A stretch of DNA of 7,513 nucleotides from Deinococcus sp. (GCA_025351205.1 JANXWI010000023.1:1-7513), one strand, 5' to 3'. Counted from the first letter of the stretch, positions 1-6,932 are shown. Notes: a model not told the origin generated them from the sequence alone. Made by a program: numbers and translations.

Positions 1-30
1 GTGGCTCCGGCGGGGAAAGCGCTGCCGTGA
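1..30 (+). CDS. Possible 3' end of an upstream gene (partial)
   Basis: Frame 1 reads V-A-P-A-G-K-A-L-P and stops at TGA 28-30. The inverted repeat that starts at about 34 lies directly after this stop, as expected if the repeat sits in an intergenic gap. Nine codons are too few to identify a product, and the other two frames are also open here. This is only a plausible gene end at the window edge. Confidence 0.2.
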   Translation: MAPAGKALP

Positions 31-33
31 TGA

Positions 34-124
34 GCGTGTGGCCTGTAGCGTGTGGCGTGTGGGAACAGATGGGAGCGGAGGCGTCTCGGCTGTTGCCGTT
101 CTCTACAGGCTACAGGCCGCACGC
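34..124. repeat. Imperfect inverted repeat (element A)
   Basis: The outer arms 34-55 and 103-124 are complementary at 19 of 22 positions by hand alignment. The left arm is GCGTGTGGCCTGTAGCGTGT plus GG. A nested arm pair, GGGAACAG (61-68) and CTGTTGCC (90-97), pairs at 7 of 8 positions. Positions 47-63 (AGCGTGTGGCGTGTGGG) match the reverse complement of 2558-2574 in element B at 16 of 17 bases, so the two are copies of one family. It ends 12 bases before the zinc-ribbon gene and could influence its transcription or translation. Small dispersed noncoding repeats are known in Deinococcus; assigning this one to a named family would need a search. Confidence 0.6.
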
Positions 125-136
125 CACGAGCCGACC

Positions 137-964
137 ATGAACATTCCCACCACCTGCCCGCGCTGCCAGCACGCCTTCCAGACCGAGTACCTCGACAGCG
201 GCATCCACGAGCTGACCTGCCCCAGCTGCCTGGGCCGCTTCGCGCTGTTTATTCGCAAGCACCGCTTCGAGACGCTGTTCGACCTGGGCACCCGCGCCCT
301 GCTGGATGGCTACGCCCGCGAGGCGGTGGTCAACTTTGCGGCGGCGCTGGAACGCTGCCTGGAGTTTTATCTCAGGTCGGCGCTGCTGGAGCGTTTCGCG
401 GCGCAGGGCCACGCGCTGGAAGACGCCGAGGCCCAGCTGGACGCCACCTGGAAACTGCTGGTCAGCCAGAGCGAACGTCAGCTGGGAGCGTTTGCTGCCG
501 TGTACCTGGCGAGGGAGGGCCGCGCCCCCGATTTTCTGACGCCGCAGGGCCTGGGCGCGGAGTTTCGCAACCGGGTCATTCACCGGGGCTACCTGCCGCG
601 CGAACAGGAGGTGCAGGACTACGCCGCCGGGCTGTTCGCGCTGATGAACCGCCTGCTGGGAGACCTGGGCGACGCCGCGCTCCAGTCCATCCTGACGCAG
701 GAACGCGAATACGCCGCCGCCCTGACACGGCTGGACGAGGACGTACCCGCCGTCTTCGAGGAGCATCCGGGCATGTTCCGCGTCCCCAGGACGGTCTCGG
801 AACAGAATCTGCCGCCCCCCGCACCTGTTCCGGCCAGCCATCAGCTTCCGGCCCACACACCATCAACCCCAAGGCCCCTGAACGACGCCGCCGCCTTCCA
901 GGCCGCCCTGAGAGAGCGCGGCACGCTGGTCTCCGAGCTGTTCGGGGGCAAGGCGGGGCGCTGA
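137..964 (+). CDS. Zinc-ribbon protein with HEPN-like domain (predicted RNA-acting)
   Basis: This 275-residue protein starts with a compact zinc ribbon: C7-P-R-C10 and C28-P-S-C31. Residues about 45-180 look all-helical, with an AVNFAAALERCLEFYLR helix followed by EFRNRVIHRGYLP. R144-N-R-V-I-H149 fits the RNxxxH motif of HEPN domains, many of which are ribonucleases in toxin-antitoxin, abortive-infection or RNA-processing systems. Residues 220-250 are a proline-rich linker, and a short helix closes the protein. The family link is my inference from the motif and surrounding helices, and a non-catalytic HEPN is possible. No antitoxin or nucleotidyltransferase partner is visible next to it. The ATG at 137 was chosen because it puts the zinc ribbon at the N-terminus. 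The frame stays open to a GTG at 38, but that extension runs through the inverted repeat. No strong ribosome binding site or TANACT box precedes 137. Confidence 0.8.
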   Translation: MNIPTTCPRCQHAFQTEYLDSGIHELTCPSCLGRFALFIRKHRFETLFDLGTRALLDGYAREAVVNFAAALERCLEFYLRSALLERFAAQGHALEDAEAQLDATWKLLVSQSERQLGAFAAVYLAREGRAPDFLTPQGLGAEFRNRVIHRGYLPREQEVQDYAAGLFALMNRLLGDLGDAALQSILTQEREYAAALTRLDEDVPAVFEEHPGMFRVPRTVSEQNLPPPAPVPASHQLPAHTPSTPRPLNDAAAFQAALRERGTLVSELFGGKAGR

Positions 965-1037
965 TACAGACCGGCGTAGTCTTCATCTTCTGCCCTGAAT
1001 GTCCGTATCCGGCACATGTGTCCCGGTCCGCCCGGAT

Positions 1038-1043
1038 TAAACT
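1038..1043 (+). promoter_or_regulatory. -10 box TAAACT of a leaderless promoter (CbiX gene)
   Basis: TAAACT is followed by six bases (GTTGCC) and then the ATG at 1050, so transcription would start at or next to the start codon. There is no Shine-Dalgarno sequence. No convincing -35 is visible at the usual distance. The same box and spacing precede three other genes in this window. Confidence 0.6.
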
Positions 1044-1049
1044 GTTGCC

Positions 1050-1889
1050 ATGCGCTCCCTGGTACTTGTCGGTCACGGTTCCCACCTCAACTCCGAGTCG
1101 GCGGCGGCGGTGTACAAGTACGCCGAACTGCTGCGTTCGCAGGGCCTTTTCGACGAGGTGGTCGAGGGCTACTGGAAGGAGGAACCCAGCCTGCGCCAGG
1201 TGCTGAGAACCTGCACCTACACCGACGTGACCATCATTCCGATGTTCATTTCGGAAGGGTACTTCACCGAGACCGTCATTCCGCGTGAGCTGGGCCTGGG
1301 GCATCAGGGCGTGGTGCCCACCCAGGGCGTGGCCCGCACGTTGGGGGGCCGCACCGTTCGCTACACGCTGCCCTACGGCGTGCATCCGGCCATGACAGGC
1401 GTGATTCTGGAACGCGCCCGCGAGGTGCTGCCCGACGCGGGCGGAGAGGACACCGCGCTGATCATCATCGGGCACGGCACCACCAGGAACGAGAACAGCA
1501 ACAAGGTGGTGCATCAGAACGCCGAGCTGCTGCGCGCACAGGGCATCTTCAGCGAGGTCCACGCCTTGTTTCTCGACGAGGAACCCAAGGTCACCGGCTG
1601 GCGCGAGAAGGTCAGGGCGCGGCGCGTGGTGATGGTGCCGTTTTTCGCCTCCGAGGGCTGGCACACGCTGGAAACCATTCCCGAGGATCTGGGGCTGGAA
1701 GGCACGGTGACGGTGTTCTCGGGTCAGGCCGAGGGCCTGCTGGAAGGAACAGGCGAGCAGACGGTGTACTACGGCAAGCCCGTGGGCACGCACCCGGCGG
1801 TGGCCGACGTGATCGTGCAGCTGGCCGAGGAGGCGCGCGGGGCCAGCGTCACGGGCGGCGACAGAGCACCCGAGCACCGCGCCGCCTAG
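1050..1889 (+). CDS. cbiX: CbiX-type sirohydrochlorin chelatase domain, ended by an in-frame TAG
   Basis: The 279-residue product has two CbiX-like halves, as in the long, internally duplicated form of the family. CbiX enzymes insert cobalt (related SirB inserts iron) into sirohydrochlorin on the route to cobalamin or siroheme. The first half has VGHGSHLNSES (H9) and SEGYFTETVIP; the second has IGHGTTRNENS (H142) and SEGWHTLETIP (H205). The metal-binding histidine pair is therefore complete only in the second half, since the first has F72 where the second has H205. The start is the ATG behind a TAAACT box. The TAG at 1887-1889 ends the frame in a linker (DRAPEHRAA), yet the same frame continues open to 2486 with a domain normally fused to this one. 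This may be a truncated gene, a natural split or a sequence error. The chelatase part itself looks complete. Confidence 0.85.
   Translation: MRSLVLVGHGSHLNSESAAAVYKYAELLRSQGLFDEVVEGYWKEEPSLRQVLRTCTYTDVTIIPMFISEGYFTETVIPRELGLGHQGVVPTQGVARTLGGRTVRYTLPYGVHPAMTGVILERAREVLPDAGGEDTALIIIGHGTTRNENSNKVVHQNAELLRAQGIFSEVHALFLDEEPKVTGWREKVRARRVVMVPFFASEGWHTLETIPEDLGLEGTVTVFSGQAEGLLEGTGEQTVYYGKPVGTHPAVADVIVQLAEEARGASVTGGDRAPEHRAA
1887..1889 (+). other. In-frame amber codon between chelatase and Fe-S domain
   Basis: TAG occupies codon 280 of an otherwise uninterrupted 478-codon frame (1050-2483, with the final TGA at 2484-2486). Codons just after it (D-A-F-T-A-L-A-A-S-E-N-G-V-R) read as normal protein and lie upstream of the first possible restart (GTG 1926 or ATG 1932). 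This suggests the ancestral protein was continuous. One substitution from TGG, CAG, GAG or AAG would explain the stop. Confidence 0.75.
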
Positions 1890-1925
1890 GACGCCTTCAC
1901 GGCCCTGGCGGCGAGCGAAAACGGC

Positions 1926-2486
<561 letters not shown>

Positions 2487-2498
2487 GGGGACGCTTGT

Positions 2499-2574
2499 AG
2501 TACGTGGCTTGTAGGAAAAGCCAGGAACTTGAGATCAGTCTCGGATTTCTGGCCTTGCCCACGCGCCACACGCT
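2499..2574. repeat. Long imperfect hairpin (element B) between convergent genes
   Basis: Arms 2499-2523 and 2550-2574 pair at 17 of 25 positions. The stem continues inward (2524-2527 with 2546-2549, including one G-T pair) and ends in a nested GAGA-TCAG-TCTC hairpin at 2531-2542. The reverse complement of 2558-2574 matches element A at 16 of 17 bases. It begins 12 bases after the stop of the upstream gene and overlaps the stop codon of the minus-strand lipoprotein gene. It could serve as a terminator or 3' stabiliser for both, although there is no T-tract. It is best treated as a small dispersed repeat placed between convergent genes. Confidence 0.6.
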
Positions 2575-3817
2575 ATTTCCTCCCGAACACCTGCGTCCAG
2601 TAGTCTCCGTAGGGGCTGCCGTCCTGGCGGGCGTAGGCCACCCCGATGTCGTCGTAGTTGCCCATGATGTTCGGGCAGTGGCCCGGAGATTTCAGCCAGG
2701 CGCTCACCACGCTCTCGGGGGTCGGCTGTCCGGCGGCGATGTTCTCGGCGTCACTGGCGGGCCGGTAGCCGCTGGCCCGGATGCGGGCGTCGGGCAGGCT
2801 GCCATCTGTGGCGCTGCGGTGAGCGAAGTAGCCGTTCAGGGCCATGCCCACCGACTGGGCGCGGGCCGCCACCGTGAGCTGCGCGTCCGATTTCAGGGGC
2901 GGCAGGGCCACGCCGCCGTAAGCCTGCCGCCGGCAATCCCAGCCGGCGGCGCGGGCCGCGTTGGTCAGGCGCAGCACATCTGCCTCATACTCCTGCCGCC
3001 GCGCCAGTTCAGCCTCACTCAGCGCGGCGCCGCTGCGGAAGGTGTAGCTGCGTGTCAGCGTTCCAGACGGCGCATCGATACCCACCTGCACGGTGTGCGT
3101 CCCGGCCTGAAGCGGCTGCCGCTGCGGCGTGGTGGCCCGGCCACCCAGCATGAAGCTGGGCGTGTAGGGCGCGTAGACCACGCTGCCCAGAGCGCTCAGG
3201 GCCAGGCTGCCGCTGTCTTGCAGCAGCACCGCCGCCGCCTGCTCCGGCCCGCCCGACTTCACCTCCAGCGGCAGGGTCGCCAGGTAGCTGCGGCCCCCCG
3301 CCGTCAGGGTGGCCTGCACGCTGTAGCGCCCCGGCTGATAGAAGACGTGGCTCACGCTCGCTCCGGTGGCTGTTTCGCCGCCCTGAAACTGCCAGCTGGC
3401 CGTTCCGTCTGCGGGCAGGCTGGCCGTGAAGGTGGCCAGGAGCGGCGCGGTCATGGCCGAGTCGGCGCGCAGAGACACGCGCGGGCTGGCCGCGTCCACC
3501 GAGGTCACCGGGGTCGCTGCCAGGGCCACCGTGGACCGGGCGGCGGGGCCAGTTGGAGCTGGGCCAGAGGCGGTATTTCCAGAAGCGGTATTTCCAGAAG
3601 CAGTGTTTCCAGAAGCAGTGTTTCCAGAGGGGGGGGCCGGAAGCTGGGCCACCGCCTGCCTTGACCGTGCCTGTGTCGCGCTCGCCGGGTCGGCAGTTCT
3701 GGCTGCCGGGGCCGGAGCGCAGGCCATCAGCAACCCAGTCCCGAGTCCGGCTGCCACGAACATGGTCACTTTGAATCCGGTCACCTTGAATCCGGTCATG
3801 CGGCGCACTCTGTTCAT
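2573..3817 (-). CDS. Lipoprotein with PKD-like and CAP/SCP (YkwD-type) domains
   Basis: The 414-residue product begins with a lipoprotein signal: basic n-region MNRVRRMTGFKVTGFKV, hydrophobic stretch TMFVAAGLGTGLL and lipobox L-M-A-C33. It is therefore predicted to be membrane-anchored and exported. Residues 64-85 are a fourfold SGNTA repeat inside a Pro/Ala/Ser linker. Residues about 115-188 look like a PKD-type beta-sandwich (SWQFQGGETATG, SHVFYQPGRYSV). Residues about 275-412 form a CAP/SCP domain with FAHRSATDGS (H333), AENIAAG (E358), SAWLKSPGHCPNIM (H380), YDDIGVAYA and YWTQVFG. C295 and C381 could form a disulfide. Bacterial CAP proteins are mostly of unknown activity. The ATG at 3817 was chosen over an upstream in-frame ATG at 3976 because it places the signal peptide at the N-terminus and has TAGACT seven bases upstream. 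The upstream start would add 53 hydrophilic residues before the signal. Confidence 0.85.
   Translation of the reverse strand: MNRVRRMTGFKVTGFKVTMFVAAGLGTGLLMACAPAPAARTADPASATQARSRQAVAQLPAPPSGNTASGNTASGNTASGNTASGPAPTGPAARSTVALAATPVTSVDAASPRVSLRADSAMTAPLLATFTASLPADGTASWQFQGGETATGASVSHVFYQPGRYSVQATLTAGGRSYLATLPLEVKSGGPEQAAAVLLQDSGSLALSALGSVVYAPYTPSFMLGGRATTPQRQPLQAGTHTVQVGIDAPSGTLTRSYTFRSGAALSEAELARRQEYEADVLRLTNAARAAGWDCRRQAYGGVALPPLKSDAQLTVAARAQSVGMALNGYFAHRSATDGSLPDARIRASGYRPASDAENIAAGQPTPESVVSAWLKSPGHCPNIMGNYDDIGVAYARQDGSPYGDYWTQVFGRK
3571..3630. repeat. Four tandem 15-bp units in the lipoprotein linker
   Basis: Units 3571-3585 and 3586-3600 are identical (CGGTATTTCCAGAAG). Units 3601-3615 and 3616-3630 are CAGTGTTTCCAGAAG and a one-base variant. 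On the minus strand they encode repeated S-G-N-T-A. The 15-bp period keeps the frame when copy number changes. A run of eight G (eight C on the coding strand) follows at 3629-3636. Confidence 0.9.
3764..3799. repeat. 15-bp tandem duplication in the signal peptide
   Basis: GGTCACTTTGAATCC (3764-3778) is followed by GGTCACCTTGAATCC (3779-3793) and a partial third unit GGTCAT. On the coding strand this gives T-G-F-K-V twice within the n-region of the lipoprotein signal. It is in frame and lengthens the basic segment by five residues. Confidence 0.85.
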
Positions 3818-3824
3818 CGGGTGC

Positions 3825-3830
3825 AGTCTA
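3825..3830 (-). promoter_or_regulatory. -10 box TAGACT of a leaderless promoter (CAP lipoprotein gene)
   Basis: On the minus strand TAGACT is followed by seven bases (GCACCCG) and then the ATG at 3817. There is no ribosome binding site. The arrangement matches the boxes before the CbiX, phosphatase and phosphoesterase genes and supports the choice of start. No clear -35 is seen. Confidence 0.5.
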
Positions 3831-4249
3831 CCGACCAGCGGCGCGGCCCGTTCGCTGCGCCGCGTCGGCTGTGACGTTTGGCCCGCGCCGCCCGCAGAAG
3901 ACTTGTCGCCGGAGCCTGCGTTTGCGGAGCCTGCATCGGTGCGCCTCATGGGGTCAGGCCGCCCGGCTGTCTTCATCTTTCTTCATCATCTTCACTATCT
4001 TAAGGTAGCTTTCATTCTATACTGAGAGAAATCCAGCATCTCTCACTCCCGGCGCACAGAACTTCACGGCCCCGTGTCCGGCCACTCTCTACACTGGTTT
4101 GACGCTGAGGCAGAACGCTGTGGCAGGCACAGTTTCTATATCTGCCTCCATGTCTGCACAGCAGCGGTTCGGGCGGGAAGCAGAAAGAACTGTGGGCCGG
4201 AACGGGGGAGGGGGTGAAGCACTTGGCAGTCCAGCGCCTGAACAATCTC
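3831..4249. other. Divergent intergenic region without a convincing gene
   Basis: This stretch separates the divergent lipoprotein and phosphatase genes. It contains a pyrimidine-rich TTCATC-type stretch at about 3970-3996, a TATACT sequence at 4018-4023, and a perfect TGAGAG-N11-CTCTCA palindrome at 4023-4045 that could bind a regulator. A 35-codon frame at 4150-4257 ends just before the phosphatase start; I do not count it as a gene. Nothing resembling an RNA gene was seen. Confidence 0.5.
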
Positions 4250-4255
4250 TATACT
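4250..4255 (+). promoter_or_regulatory. -10 box TATACT of a leaderless promoter (phosphatase gene)
   Basis: TATACT is followed by six bases (GAACCC) and then the ATG at 4262. The closest -35-like sequence, TTGGCA at 4223-4228, is 21 bases upstream, which is longer than usual. The box decides the start in favour of 4262 over an in-frame GTG at 4214. Confidence 0.6.
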
Positions 4256-4261
4256 GAACCC

Positions 4262-5428
4262 ATGCGCCGCAGCGCGACGCCCCTTCTTGCCTCTGGTCTG
4301 CTCACCGACGTGGGTCGGCAACGCAGCATCAATCAGGATGCTGGTCTGATTCTCGATTTGCCCAGAGGCGGGCTGTTTGCCGTGGCAGACGGCATGGGCG
4401 GGCACGCTGCCGGAGAACTGGCCGCCAATCTGGCCCTCGATACCCTGAGCACCAGCTTTCTGAACGGGCGCGGCGCGGCCCCCGAACGGCTGGCCGAGGC
4501 GGTGCAGGAAGCCAACCTGGCGGTGCTGCGAAGTGCGGTGGGCGAGTACGTGGGCATGGGCACCACGCTGGTCGCGCTGGTCATAGACCGGGCCGCCGCC
4601 CTGATCGCCCACGTCGGAGACTCGCGGGCCTACCTGCTGCGCGGCACCGAGCTGCACCGCCTGACCGAGGACCATTCCTGGGTGGCCGAACAGGTGCGCC
4701 TGGGCCACCTGACAGAGGAAGAGGCCCGCACCCACCAGTGGCGCAGCGTGGTGAGCAACGCGCTGGGCGGCGAGGAACGGGTGCGGCTGGAGCTGTACGG
4801 CCTGCCGCTGCGGCAGGGTGACCGGCTGCTGCTGTGCAGCGACGGCCTGAGCGGCGTGATCGAGGAGGCCGACCTGTACGCCGTGTTATCGGGCCAGCCC
4901 GACCCGGACGTGGCGGTGCGCCAGCTGATCGACCTGTCGAACGCCGAGGGCGGCCCCGACAACATCACGGCGATTGTGGTCGATATCGGTCAGGCCGCCC
5001 GCATGCCCGCCTACCCGCTGCCCAGCCGCCAGAGCGACGGCCCAACCTACGTCGACATGCTGCTCAACGAACGTCGTGGCAACAGCCCGGTGACGTATCT
5101 GGCCCTGGTTCTGGTGTACGTGATCCTGATGGGACTGGTGCTCTACCCGCAGCAACGCACCCTGATCGGCGCCGTGGGGCTGGGCCTGCTGCTGATCCTG
5201 CTGGTCGGAATCCAGGTCTGGAACCGCCTGAAGCGTTCGCGTTCCGCGCTGCCGGGCCTGTCCAGCTATTCGCCCCAGAATGCAGTCACACTTCCGGGTG
5301 CCCAGAATGCAGGCACACTTCCAGGCGAACGTTCAGCCACAGATTCCGAAGACGACCTGCCCGAGACGCCGATGCCGGAAGACCGGCAGATCCGCATCAG
5401 TCCCGCCGGAAACACCAGCCGGGACTGA
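4262..5428 (+). CDS. PP2C-type Ser/Thr protein phosphatase with C-terminal membrane segments
   Basis: This 388-residue protein has the PP2C catalytic domain at about 10-242. Recognisable motifs in order are VGRQRSINQD (metal ligand D26), VADGMGGHAAGE (D43), GMGTTL, AHVGDSRAYLLRG, LTEDHSWV, LLLCSDGLSG (D194) and GGPDNITAIVV (D233). All metal-binding aspartates are present; NQD in place of NED is common in bacterial members. Such enzymes are manganese- or magnesium-dependent phosphatases that usually oppose Hanks-type Ser/Thr kinases. No kinase gene is in this window. Two hydrophobic helices follow, about 277-295 and 300-320, so the catalytic domain is probably tethered to the inner membrane facing the cytoplasm. 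The last about 65 residues are a low-complexity tail with a nine-residue duplication and an acidic patch (SEDDLPETPMPED). The ATG at 4262 fits the leaderless box; the GTG at 4214 would add 16 residues and has a purine-rich stretch only two bases before it. Confidence 0.92.
   Translation: MRRSATPLLASGLLTDVGRQRSINQDAGLILDLPRGGLFAVADGMGGHAAGELAANLALDTLSTSFLNGRGAAPERLAEAVQEANLAVLRSAVGEYVGMGTTLVALVIDRAAALIAHVGDSRAYLLRGTELHRLTEDHSWVAEQVRLGHLTEEEARTHQWRSVVSNALGGEERVRLELYGLPLRQGDRLLLCSDGLSGVIEEADLYAVLSGQPDPDVAVRQLIDLSNAEGGPDNITAIVVDIGQAARMPAYPLPSRQSDGPTYVDMLLNERRGNSPVTYLALVLVYVILMGLVLYPQQRTLIGAVGLGLLLILLVGIQVWNRLKRSRSALPGLSSYSPQNAVTLPGAQNAGTLPGERSATDSEDDLPETPMPEDRQIRISPAGNTSRD
5277..5330. repeat. 27-bp tandem duplication in the phosphatase tail
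   Basis: CAGAATGCAGTCACACTTCC beginning near 5276 recurs as CAGAATGCAGGCACACTTCC 27 bases later. At the protein level it gives Q-N-A-V-T-L-P-G-A followed by Q-N-A-G-T-L-P-G-E. The period of nine codons leaves the frame unchanged. Confidence 0.85.
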
Positions 5429-6013
5429 TCTGCTGGTCCGGAAAAATTCTGTTCCAATTTCGGAGGGTGTCGAGCCGAGCTGTCGCACGCACTGCCGTCC
5501 AATCCGTCATCAGACTGGAACCCTGCCACCTGTATGGCCCCTCAAGCTTTCTGGGCAGAATGGGAGGAGTGGCGTCTCATGGGGATGAGTGGCGGGGTCA
5601 ACCGCGTCCGTTCGTTCACGACGACAGCTGTCCTGCTCAAGAGCGCGCTTCTTGGTCAGAACAGCCCCCAGCAGGCGCTTCGCCGCTTGGGCAGAACGGA
5701 CGCGCTTCTTGGCGAGGACAGCGCCCTTGAGGACGCTTCGCCGCTTGAGCACGCCTGCCCGCACACAGACGGCTGGTCGTTCTCTTCACGGCGGATGAGG
5801 AGCTTAAAACGCTGCGTCTACCGGGACCGGGGGTGCTCTTTTCAGAGACTGTCCGCACCACCGCCCAGGACGTCCGCTCGCAGAGAACGTGCTGTTCTCC
5901 CACGCTCACCTCGGTGTCCTTATCAACCCTTTATTCCGGCAACGCGCCACAGTTGGGCAAAAGGGGACGGGGGTACAACGTGTGCGGACGTTCGGACGAG
6001 ACTTTCCGGACAC
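5429..6013. other. Noncoding region between phosphatase and reductase genes
   Basis: This gap of nearly 600 bases has no gene that I can support. The reductase frame is open upstream as far as 5534, and a minus-strand frame is open at 5510-5764, but both run through degenerate repeats and have no conserved motif. The middle holds the 5623-5758 repeats. The right part (5765-6013) is unremarkable apart from a weak promoter candidate, TTGGGC (5953-5958), 15 bases, TACAAC (5974-5979). That candidate could serve the reductase gene. Confidence 0.55.
5623..5758. repeat. Degenerate tandem repeats, about 35-bp units and 57-bp higher order
   Basis: GCGCTTCTTGG at 5645 recurs at 5702, and GCTTCGCCGCTTG follows about 30 bases later in both copies, giving a 57 to 58-bp period. 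At finer scale the units start with RACAG or similar at 5623, 5659, 5694 and 5716, with lengths near 36, 35, 22 (truncated) and 36. A related stretch (CCTCAAGCTTTCTGGGCAGA) lies at about 5538. Read on the minus strand the repeats give a Lys/Arg/Ala/Leu-rich peptide, which I take as a by-product. This fits a small dispersed noncoding repeat family. Confidence 0.6.
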
Positions 6014-6020
6014 AAGGGAG
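6014..6020 (+). promoter_or_regulatory. Ribosome binding site AAGGGAG (reductase gene)
   Basis: AAGGGAG ends five bases before the ATG at 6026. This is the only strong Shine-Dalgarno sequence in the window and fixes the start of a frame that is open for a further 164 codons upstream. Confidence 0.8.
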
Positions 6021-6025
6021 ACAGC

Positions 6026-6916
6026 ATGACGCAGACCATGAAGATCAACGCCGAGCAGAGCGGGCAGTTCAGCATCGGCGGCAGCCTGAAGGTGAACCGT
6101 CTGGGCTTCGGGGCCATGCGCGTCACGGGCAAGGGCATCTGGGGCGAACCGGAAGACCATGACGAGAGCATTCGCGTGCTCAGGCGGCTGCCGGAACTAG
6201 GCGTAGACTTGATTGACACCGCCGACAGCTACGGGCCATACGTTTCAGAAGACCTGATCGCCGAGGCACTTTCCCCCTACACCAGCAGCGTGATCGCCAC
6301 CAAGGGCGGCCTGACCCGCCACGGCCCGGATGTCTGGCTGCCGCTGGGCCGCCCCGAGTACCTGCGCCAGTGCGTCATGATGAGCCTGCGCCGCCTGAAG
6401 CTGGACACCCTTCCGCTGTGGCAGCTGCACCGTATCGACAGCAAGGTGCCGCAGGACGAGCAGTTCGGGGCCATGAAGGCCATGCAGGACGAGGGCCTGA
6501 TCACCCACCTGGGCCTGTCGGAAGTGAGCGTGGACGAGATCAGGGCCGCGCAGAAGGTGTTCGAGGTGACAAGCGTGCAGAACCTGTACAACCTGGTCAC
6601 CCGCCAGTCGGAAGCCGTGCTGGACTACTGCGAGGGGCAGAGTATCGGCTTCATTCCCTGGTTTCCGCTGGCGGCGGGCAGCCTCGCGCGGCCCGGCAGC
6701 ATTCTGGACGAGCTGAGCAAAAAGTACGAGGCCACCCCCTCACAGCTGGCGCTGGCCTGGGTCCTGAAACGCAGCCCGGTGATGCTGCCCATTCCCGGCA
6801 CCAGCAGCGTCAAACACCTGGAAGAGAACGTGGCCGCCGCCGCCATCAGGCTCTCGGACGAGGACTTCAGCGCCCTGAGCGAGCAGGGCAGGGCCGAGGA
6901 AAGCAAGCAGAAGTAG
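6026..6916 (+). CDS. Aldo/keto reductase (YdbC/PdxI-like)
   Basis: This 296-residue protein is a single-domain (beta/alpha)8 NADP(H)-dependent oxidoreductase of the usual family length. The catalytic tetrad is visible: D64 and Y69 in DTADSYG, K93 in ATKGG, and H135 in LWQLHRID. The NADP-binding C-terminal signature is IPGTSSVKHLEENV (residues 256-269). NRLGFGAMRVTGKGIWGEPEDH, VQNLYNLVTRQ and PWFPLAAGSL resemble E. coli YdbC/PdxI, which is reported to be a pyridoxal reductase. That comparison is from memory, and the substrate here is not proven. The gene is monocistronic by context: its own ribosome binding site, a long noncoding leader region and an intrinsic terminator 17 bases after the stop. 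Confidence 0.93.
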   Translation: MTQTMKINAEQSGQFSIGGSLKVNRLGFGAMRVTGKGIWGEPEDHDESIRVLRRLPELGVDLIDTADSYGPYVSEDLIAEALSPYTSSVIATKGGLTRHGPDVWLPLGRPEYLRQCVMMSLRRLKLDTLPLWQLHRIDSKVPQDEQFGAMKAMQDEGLITHLGLSEVSVDEIRAAQKVFEVTSVQNLYNLVTRQSEAVLDYCEGQSIGFIPWFPLAAGSLARPGSILDELSKKYEATPSQLALAWVLKRSPVMLPIPGTSSVKHLEENVAAAAIRLSDEDFSALSEQGRAEESKQK

Positions 6917-6932
6917 ATTTGCATGATGACAG

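Noticed and set aside
38..136. N-terminal extension of the zinc-ribbon protein from GTG 38
   Set aside because: The extension is encoded by the inverted repeat, has no protein-like features, and would bury the zinc ribbon 33 residues inside.
3818..3976. Longer form of the CAP lipoprotein from ATG 3976
   Set aside because: It would put 53 hydrophilic residues before the lipoprotein signal, and the start at 3817 has a TAGACT box at the right distance.
4150..4257. 35-codon open frame upstream of the phosphatase gene
   Set aside because: It has a TATATC-like box before its ATG but low-complexity Gly/Glu composition, no ribosome binding site and no recognisable motif.
5413..5437. Hairpin ACCAGC / GCTGGT at the phosphatase stop as a terminator
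   Set aside because: The stem is short with a 13-base loop, and no T-tract follows directly.
5510..5764. 84-codon minus-strand frame with a Lys/Arg-rich repeat peptide
   Set aside because: Repeated DNA in GC-rich sequence gives such frames by chance; there is no promoter, ribosome binding site or domain.
5437..6011. 9-bp inverted match GTCCGGAAA / TTTCCGGAC flanking the noncoding region, as mobile-element ends
   Set aside because: The match does not extend beyond 9 bases, and no target duplication or transposase is seen.
5534..6025. 164-codon upstream extension of the reductase frame
   Set aside because: It runs through degenerate repeats, and the strong AAGGGAG ribosome binding site and normal family length place the start at 6026.
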